Shown piece by piece: positions 32,310-36,404 of a stretch of 36,404 nucleotides of DNA. The stretch is from the NCBI GenBank assembly GCA_025356335.1, contig JANXUF010000061.1:1-36404 (forward strand), written 5' to 3'. The first letter of the stretch is position 1, and every line of letters begins with the position of its first letter. Made by a program: the position numbers and the translations under genes. Under the pieces are notes generated by a model, which worked only from the letters and a program-made list of their open reading frames with translations, searched no databases and was not told the DNA's origin. This DNA is from Actinomycetes bacterium. Lineage in GTDB: Bacteria > Actinomycetota > Acidimicrobiia > Acidimicrobiales > Ilumatobacteraceae.

Positions 32310-33068
32310 CTACGCTTCGTCGTTGATGCGGTGATGCTCGTCGAGATAGGCGAGATGAGTCACGATCGCCTGCTCGGCAGCATCGGGATCGTGTTGCCTG
32401 ATCGCCTCGACGATCCTGCTGTGCTGGCGGTGGCTTTCGCGGCCGACCTCCTTGCTGAGGCTCAGGTGCCTGACGGGCTCCGTGGCTCGGTGCAGTGCGA
32501 ACACCAGCGACGACAACACACGGTTGCCCGAGGCGTAGGCGATCGTCGTGTGGAAGCCGGCGTCGAGTAGCGGGATCTCCGGGTCGTCGATCGGGGCGGT
32601 GGCTAGACGGTCGAGGATGCGATCGAGCGACTTGAGGTCCGATTCGGTGGCGTTCACGCTGGCTAGGCGCACCGCCGGGACCTCAAGCAAAAGGCGGACG
32701 GCACTCGCCTCCCTGGTTTCGATCGTGCCGAGCTGCAGCAGGTTCTCGATGCCCTCGCGCAGTAGGTGCCCAAACGAATGGTGGTCGACGCTGCGAACGA
32801 AGCTTCCACCGCCAGATCCGGGAACCTTGGTGATGAGGCCCTTGGTGGCCAACGATCGGAGTGCTTCACGGACAGTGGTTCGAGAGACGGAGAATTCGAC
32901 TGCCAGTGCAGCTTCGCTGCCGAGCTTCGTGCCGATCGGGAGCTGACCGGAGAGGATCGCTGACCGCAGCTGTTCCTCGACCTGCTCTCGGGGACGGGTG
33001 ACTGGTATCGGCAAGAATGCGGCTAAGCGCGCTCCGGCCTTGTCGTCATCGATTGCTGTCTTGGCCAT
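32310..33068 (-). CDS. GntR-family transcriptional regulator (FadR/FCD subfamily)
   Basis: This is a 252-residue regulator. The N-terminal winged helix-turn-helix (about 30-95) includes LGSEAALAVEFSVSRTTVREALRSL. The C-terminal FCD domain has likely metal or ligand residues in DAGFHTTIA, HRQHSRIVEAI and VTHLAYLDEH. FCD regulators usually respond to an organic acid or CoA-ester intermediate and often bind short palindromes such as TGTCNGACA; that pattern recurs in promoters of this cluster. It is the only recognisable transcription factor in the window. AGTCAGGCA just upstream of its start may be an autoregulatory site. Confidence 0.93.
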   Translation of the reverse strand: MAKTAIDDDKAGARLAAFLPIPVTRPREQVEEQLRSAILSGQLPIGTKLGSEAALAVEFSVSRTTVREALRSLATKGLITKVPGSGGGSFVRSVDHHSFGHLLREGIENLLQLGTIETREASAVRLLLEVPAVRLASVNATESDLKSLDRILDRLATAPIDDPEIPLLDAGFHTTIAYASGNRVLSSLVFALHRATEPVRHLSLSKEVGRESHRQHSRIVEAIRQHDPDAAEQAIVTHLAYLDEHHRINDEA

Positions 33069-33081
33069 AGTAGCTGCCTCT

Positions 33082-33090
33082 AGTCAGGCA
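33082..33090. promoter_or_regulatory. GTCNGAC-like site just upstream of the GntR gene
   Basis: AGTCAGGCA lies 14 bp before the GntR start codon and differs by one base from the NGTCNGACA pattern. It may allow autoregulation. Confidence 0.3.
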
Positions 33091-33253
33091 ACCGCGCAGA
33101 TCGACGTGCCGACGGCCGGCGACGTCAAGCGGTCACTCACGACTTCAGCCTAGCGATCGGTGGATTCATATGGTGGACCTTCGACAGACGCCCAGTGCGT
33201 GAAGATGCGACATCTCACCAGCCGATGGCGCGGCGAAAGCGTGCATCCCCTAA

Positions 33254-33262
33254 CGTCGGACA
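33254..33262. promoter_or_regulatory. GTCNGAC site upstream of SDR copy 2
   Basis: CGTCGGACA lies 28 bp before the SDR start codon, within the 222-bp divergent region shared with the GntR gene. Confidence 0.4.
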
Positions 33263-33290
33263 GATACTCAATAGGCGAAAAGGGGACAGC

Positions 33291-34064
33291 ATGTTGTTAC
33301 TGGACAAAGTTGCCATCGTGTCCGGCGTCGGATCAGGCATGGGCAAGGAGATCGCCGCAGCAATGGCGCGCGAGGGCGCTGATGTCATTCTCGCCGCCCG
33401 TTCGCCCGATGCGCTCGACGAATTCAGCAAGGAGATCGAGTCGGCATCGGGGCGCCGTGCGCTGGCGGTCCCGACCGACATCACCAACGAGGCTTCCCGG
33501 CAACATCTCGTCGATGCAGCTGCGTCAGAGTTCGGCCACGTCGACATTCTCGTCAACAACGCCGCTCACGGCGGCAACTACAAGGGGCTGATGACATCGC
33601 GCCTCGATTCCTGGCGCAAGACGATGGAGATGAACGTCTTCGCGACGTTGGCGTTGACTCAGCTCGTCGTCCCACTGATGGAGGGACGAGACGGTCGGGT
33701 CATCATGATCAACACGACGGGTTCGCTGCAGGCGCGTCCCGCCGGGGGCGCGTACGGCGGGTCGAAGGCTGCATTGGCCCACATGTCGCGTTGTCTTGCC
33801 AAAGAGCTCGGACCGATGGGCATCCGTGTCAACTCGATCCATCCGGGCCACATCATGGGCCCCCACTGGGTTGAGCACTACACGCAAGAGGCTGCAGAGC
33901 GGGGGATCACCTTCGACGAGATCGTCGAGGAGGTCAGCGCCGGGCTCGCCCTGCGATATGTCACCGACGCCTCGGAAATTGCCGGGACCGCCGTCTTTCT
34001 GGCGTCCGACCTGGCGAAGCCGATCACCGGACAGTCGATCGTTGTGGATTGCGGTTCGGATTGA
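33291..34064 (+). CDS. Short-chain dehydrogenase/reductase (copy 2)
   Basis: This is a 257-residue classical SDR. Cofactor loop SGVGSGMG is at 11-18, NNAA at about 89-92, S145 (NTTGSLQ), and Y155 and K159 in YGGSK. It shares the uncommon GVGSGMG cofactor loop and the LDSWRKTMEMN/LVRWRKTMEIN region with SDR copy 1, so the two are paralogues. AAGGGG lies seven bases before the ATG. The stop overlaps the next ATG by one base. Confidence 0.9.
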   Translation: MLLLDKVAIVSGVGSGMGKEIAAAMAREGADVILAARSPDALDEFSKEIESASGRRALAVPTDITNEASRQHLVDAAASEFGHVDILVNNAAHGGNYKGLMTSRLDSWRKTMEMNVFATLALTQLVVPLMEGRDGRVIMINTTGSLQARPAGGAYGGSKAALAHMSRCLAKELGPMGIRVNSIHPGHIMGPHWVEHYTQEAAERGITFDEIVEEVSAGLALRYVTDASEIAGTAVFLASDLAKPITGQSIVVDCGSD

Positions 34065-34906
34065 TGCACATCGGTTTGACGACCTACGCGACCGACCGGT
34101 CGCTCGCACCGGGAGCGTTCGCGAAGGCGGCGGAGGAGCGGGGATTCGAGTCCCTCTTCCTGCCGGAGCACACCCACATCCCGGTTTCTCGGGCGACGCC
34201 GTTTCCGGGCGGCGGAGATCTGCCCCAGTGGTACGCGCGGGGACTCGATCCGTTCGTCGCACTCGGTGCCGCCGCGGCGACAACGACGAAGCTGCGCCTC
34301 GGCACGGCTGTCTGCCTCGTCGTTGAACGAGACCCTATCACCCTCGCCAAGGAGGTCGCCTCGCTCGATCACCTGTGCGGCGGACGGTTTCTCTTCGGCA
34401 TCGGCGGAGGATGGAACCGGGAGGAGATGCTCAATCACGGCACAGAACCATCGACACGGTGGCGGCTGTTGCGTGAACGCGTCGAGGCGATGCGGGCGAT
34501 CTGGGCCGACGACATCGCCGAATATCACGGCGAGTTCGTCTCTTTCGACCCGATCTGGTCGTGGCCGAAACCGATCCAGCGCCCTGGACCTCCGGTGCTG
34601 ATCGGTGGCGTCGGCCGCCGTGCGATCGAGCGGGTCGTGGAGTACGGGAACGGGTGGATCCCGCCGATGGGCTGGATCGACGAACTGCCTGTGGCCGTCG
34701 CTGCCCTGCGCCGGCTGGAGGCGGACCGGGGCGTATCTCCTCGTCCGATCACCGTCGTCGGGGTGAAGCCGAAAGCGGAGGTGATCGGTCGTCTGGCGCA
34801 GATGGGGGTGGCCCGGGCGGTCATCGCCGTGCCGCCGGGCGACGCCGACCAGGTCTTGCCCCTGCTCGATCGTTATGCGCGGCTGCTCGGCGAGCCGGTG
34901 CAGTGA
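34064..34906 (+). CDS. Luciferase-like (probably F420-dependent) oxidoreductase
   Basis: This 280-residue TIM-barrel enzyme of the luciferase-like monooxygenase superfamily begins MHIGLTTYATDRS and has RGFESLFLPEHTHIPVSR, KEVASLDHLCGGRFLFGIGGGW and a C-terminal GVARAVIAVPPGDA region. These resemble the actinobacterial F420-dependent subfamily. It would reduce or oxidise an organic intermediate using F420 or FMN. The ATG at 34064 overlaps the SDR stop (TGATG). A TTG at 34049 is possible, but the chosen start fits the family N-terminus. Confidence 0.88.
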   Translation: MHIGLTTYATDRSLAPGAFAKAAEERGFESLFLPEHTHIPVSRATPFPGGGDLPQWYARGLDPFVALGAAAATTTKLRLGTAVCLVVERDPITLAKEVASLDHLCGGRFLFGIGGGWNREEMLNHGTEPSTRWRLLRERVEAMRAIWADDIAEYHGEFVSFDPIWSWPKPIQRPGPPVLIGGVGRRAIERVVEYGNGWIPPMGWIDELPVAVAALRRLEADRGVSPRPITVVGVKPKAEVIGRLAQMGVARAVIAVPPGDADQVLPLLDRYARLLGEPVQ

Positions 34907-34972
34907 GTTCCCCACTCGAGCAAAAATCGTCGGCCCGAGGAATACCCCGGTGCAAAATATGTACTACGGTTA

Positions 34973-34990
34973 GGTCCGACATTAGCCGAC
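34973..34990. promoter_or_regulatory. GTCNGAC site upstream of the ABC substrate-binding gene
   Basis: GGTCCGACATTAGCCGAC lies 37 bp upstream of the lipoprotein gene. It matches the element GGTCAGACATTAGTCGGA before P450 copy 4 at 15 of 18 positions. Confidence 0.5.
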
Positions 34991-35026
34991 TCGGTACAAA
35001 CTGGGTCCATTGCAAGGGGGAAGTAC

Positions 35027-36367
35027 ATGGCAGTTCGTCAGAGAAGGGCGGCTGGGATCACGGTGACGTTGTTCGTCGTGGCCGCAGCCGCATGTGGAAG
35101 CAGTACCAAGTCGACCTCGACAACGGCAACCACTTCGGTGGCAGCAACTGCCGCCGGGGGTGCCACGACCGTCGCGGGGGCGACGACAACGGCAGTTGGC
35201 AGCACGGTGGGAGCCGGCAGCACGGCGGCAACACCGGCGGCGACTGCCGCTTCCTGCACGCTGAAATCGGCCCCGCTCGTCGTCGGTCTCTACGAAATTC
35301 AGGGTGAAAGCGGTGTTGCCGTCAACTCGTTCGACTTCGGTTCGAGACTGGCCATCAAGGCGATCAACGCTGCGGGCGGCGTCTGCGGCCAGCAGATGAA
35401 GTACGACCGCACGGCACCTTCCATCAGTGACGTGCAGGTCGCCAACGCCGCGTTCCTCGCCGCTGTCGACAAGAAGCCGACGGCGATGGTCGGCATTCCC
35501 GCCCCGAACGAGCTCGCAGGTCTGCAGGCACAGATCGAAAAGGCCGGCATTCCGACCTTGTCGACCAGTGGTGCTGCCGACAGTGCATTCTTCGGCGCCC
35601 AGGGGGTGTCGCAGTACAACTGGAAGCTCGGAAACCCCGACAGATTCTACGTAAAGGAGACCGTCGACTTCGCTGTCACCAAGCTCGGCATGAAGAACCT
35701 GGCGCTCATGGCTACGACCGACCTCGCTCCCAGCACGATGGACGTCGCCAAAGACCTCGTCACTGCCGCCGGCGGCAAAGTCACGGTCGCGCTTCCGTAC
35801 TCTCCGACAGCGAACGACCTGACCCCGCAGATCCTGCAGGTCAAGGGCTCGGACGCATTGATCGACTACTGCTATCCGAACACGTGCGCAGTCCAGCTCA
35901 ACCAATTCCAGCAGAACGGCATCAACATCCCGACGATCACCAGCTCGTCGTTGACCTACGTGGCAAACGTCCTGGTGAAGGGCCCCGCAATGGCCAATGC
36001 CTACGCCGTCTTCAATGGATGCGTCGTCAGCCCGGACTCGACCCGCCCCGGCATCGCCGACTTCTACAAGGCATACAAGGCGGAGTACAAAGAAGAGCCG
36101 AACTCTGGCGCACTCCAGACCTACAACGCGATGTTCATCATCAAGAAGGCGATCGAAATCGCCGGCACCACCGACGCCAAGGCCGTCAACGACGCGATGG
36201 CCAAGGTGACGCTGACGCCGACGGACGGTGCAATCTGTGAGGACAACATTCACGCCGACGGCGCCCAGTACTTCTTCCACTCGGTCATCGTGGCGAAATA
36301 CAGCAGCGACGGTTCCTCGAAAGAAGTCGATCGGATCACGACGCCAGACACGCCGAAGGCCGCCTGA
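35027..36367 (+). CDS. ABC transporter substrate-binding lipoprotein (branched-chain amino acid/Peripla_BP_6 type)
   Basis: This 446-residue protein starts with a lipoprotein signal peptide: basic MAVRQRRAAG, a hydrophobic core and the lipobox AAAC with C23. A low-complexity Ser/Thr/Ala/Gly linker (about 24-80) tethers the periplasmic-binding-protein domain, which begins with PLVVGLYEIQGESG and contains VGIPAPNELAGLQAQIEKAGIPTLS. LivJ-like proteins in such clusters often bind aromatic or other hydrophobic acids. AAGGGGG lies seven bases before the ATG. Membrane subunits are expected downstream, beyond the window. Confidence 0.92.
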   Translation: MAVRQRRAAGITVTLFVVAAAACGSSTKSTSTTATTSVAATAAGGATTVAGATTTAVGSTVGAGSTAATPAATAASCTLKSAPLVVGLYEIQGESGVAVNSFDFGSRLAIKAINAAGGVCGQQMKYDRTAPSISDVQVANAAFLAAVDKKPTAMVGIPAPNELAGLQAQIEKAGIPTLSTSGAADSAFFGAQGVSQYNWKLGNPDRFYVKETVDFAVTKLGMKNLALMATTDLAPSTMDVAKDLVTAAGGKVTVALPYSPTANDLTPQILQVKGSDALIDYCYPNTCAVQLNQFQQNGINIPTITSSSLTYVANVLVKGPAMANAYAVFNGCVVSPDSTRPGIADFYKAYKAEYKEEPNSGALQTYNAMFIIKKAIEIAGTTDAKAVNDAMAKVTLTPTDGAICEDNIHADGAQYFFHSVIVAKYSSDGSSKEVDRITTPDTPKAA

Positions 36368-36384
36368 CCAAAAATTCTGGAGTC

Positions 36385-36404
36385 GGGGGGGGGGGGGGGG
36401 GGGG
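36385..36404. repeat. Terminal run of 20 G
   Basis: The last 20 bases are all G. Such poly-G ends are typical of two-colour Illumina base-calling or assembly artefacts at contig ends and should not be taken as genomic. Confidence 0.85.

Noticed and set aside
1..36404. CRISPR arrays, tRNA or rRNA genes
   Set aside because: No regularly spaced repeats, tRNA-like cloverleaf with conserved T-loop, or rRNA sequence was seen on either strand by reading.

Overview
The window is GC-rich and densely packed, with many ATGA/GTGA stop-start overlaps. It carries an F420-type luciferase-like oxidoreductase, class I bacterial P450s with 3Fe-4S ferredoxins, a FadR/FCD GntR regulator and a MobF relaxase. Together these suggest a high-GC actinobacterium, possibly an Acidimicrobiia-like or mycobacteria-like lineage; genus cannot be told. 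A run of 20 G at the very end looks like a sequencing or assembly artefact at a contig end.

Layout. Positions 1-153 (-) hold the first 51 codons of a MobF/TrwC-type conjugative relaxase, followed by a palindrome-rich leader. Positions 238-3584 are a complete RIT (recombinase-in-trio) element: three overlapping tyrosine recombinase genes on the minus strand between 35-bp terminal inverted repeats that match at 33 of 35 positions. After a 349-bp gap with no convincing gene, the rest of the window (3.9-36.4 kb) is one large catabolic region.

Catabolic region. (i) 3.9-7.1 kb: a VOC protein and a P450 (-), divergent from an FAD ferredoxin reductase (+). (ii) 7.2-11.4 kb: P450-ferredoxin-P450-ferredoxin-amidohydrolase operon (+). 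(iii) 11.5-15.3 kb (-): SDR, a two-repeat PQ-loop/SWEET-like membrane protein, a fourth P450 and a beta-barrel 'RDHSWSPR' protein resembling DUF7064/7065. (iv) 15.4-17.5 kb (+): nitronate monooxygenase-like flavoprotein, hotdog thioesterase and a stand-alone cyclic-nucleotide-binding protein. (v) 17.5-21.3 kb: double-hotdog thioesterase (-), MFS transporter (+), and a small helical protein with an APH/ACAD10-like kinase (-). (vi) 21.4-27.0 kb (+): two-subunit 3-oxoacid CoA-transferase, acyl-CoA ligase, TesB-like thioesterase, histidine phosphatase and a short enoyl-CoA hydratase. (vii) 27.0-28.9 kb (-): second 'RDHSWSPR' protein and a two-domain VOC protein. (viii) 29.1-36.4 kb: cyclase-family protein, acyl-CoA dehydrogenase, alpha/beta hydrolase, GntR regulator, SDR, luciferase-like oxidoreductase and a branched-chain-type ABC substrate-binding lipoprotein.

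How they may work together (inference). A hydrophobic, probably cyclic substrate would be taken up by the MFS or ABC system and hydroxylated by four paralogous P450s fed by one reductase and two ferredoxins. SDRs, flavin/F420 enzymes, VOC enzymes and hydrolases would oxidise and open it. CoA ligase or CoA-transferase, dehydrogenase, hydratase and thioesterases would then process the CoA esters. A recurring GTCNGAC site in several promoters, including near the GntR gene, suggests common control. The substrate cannot be read from the sequence.
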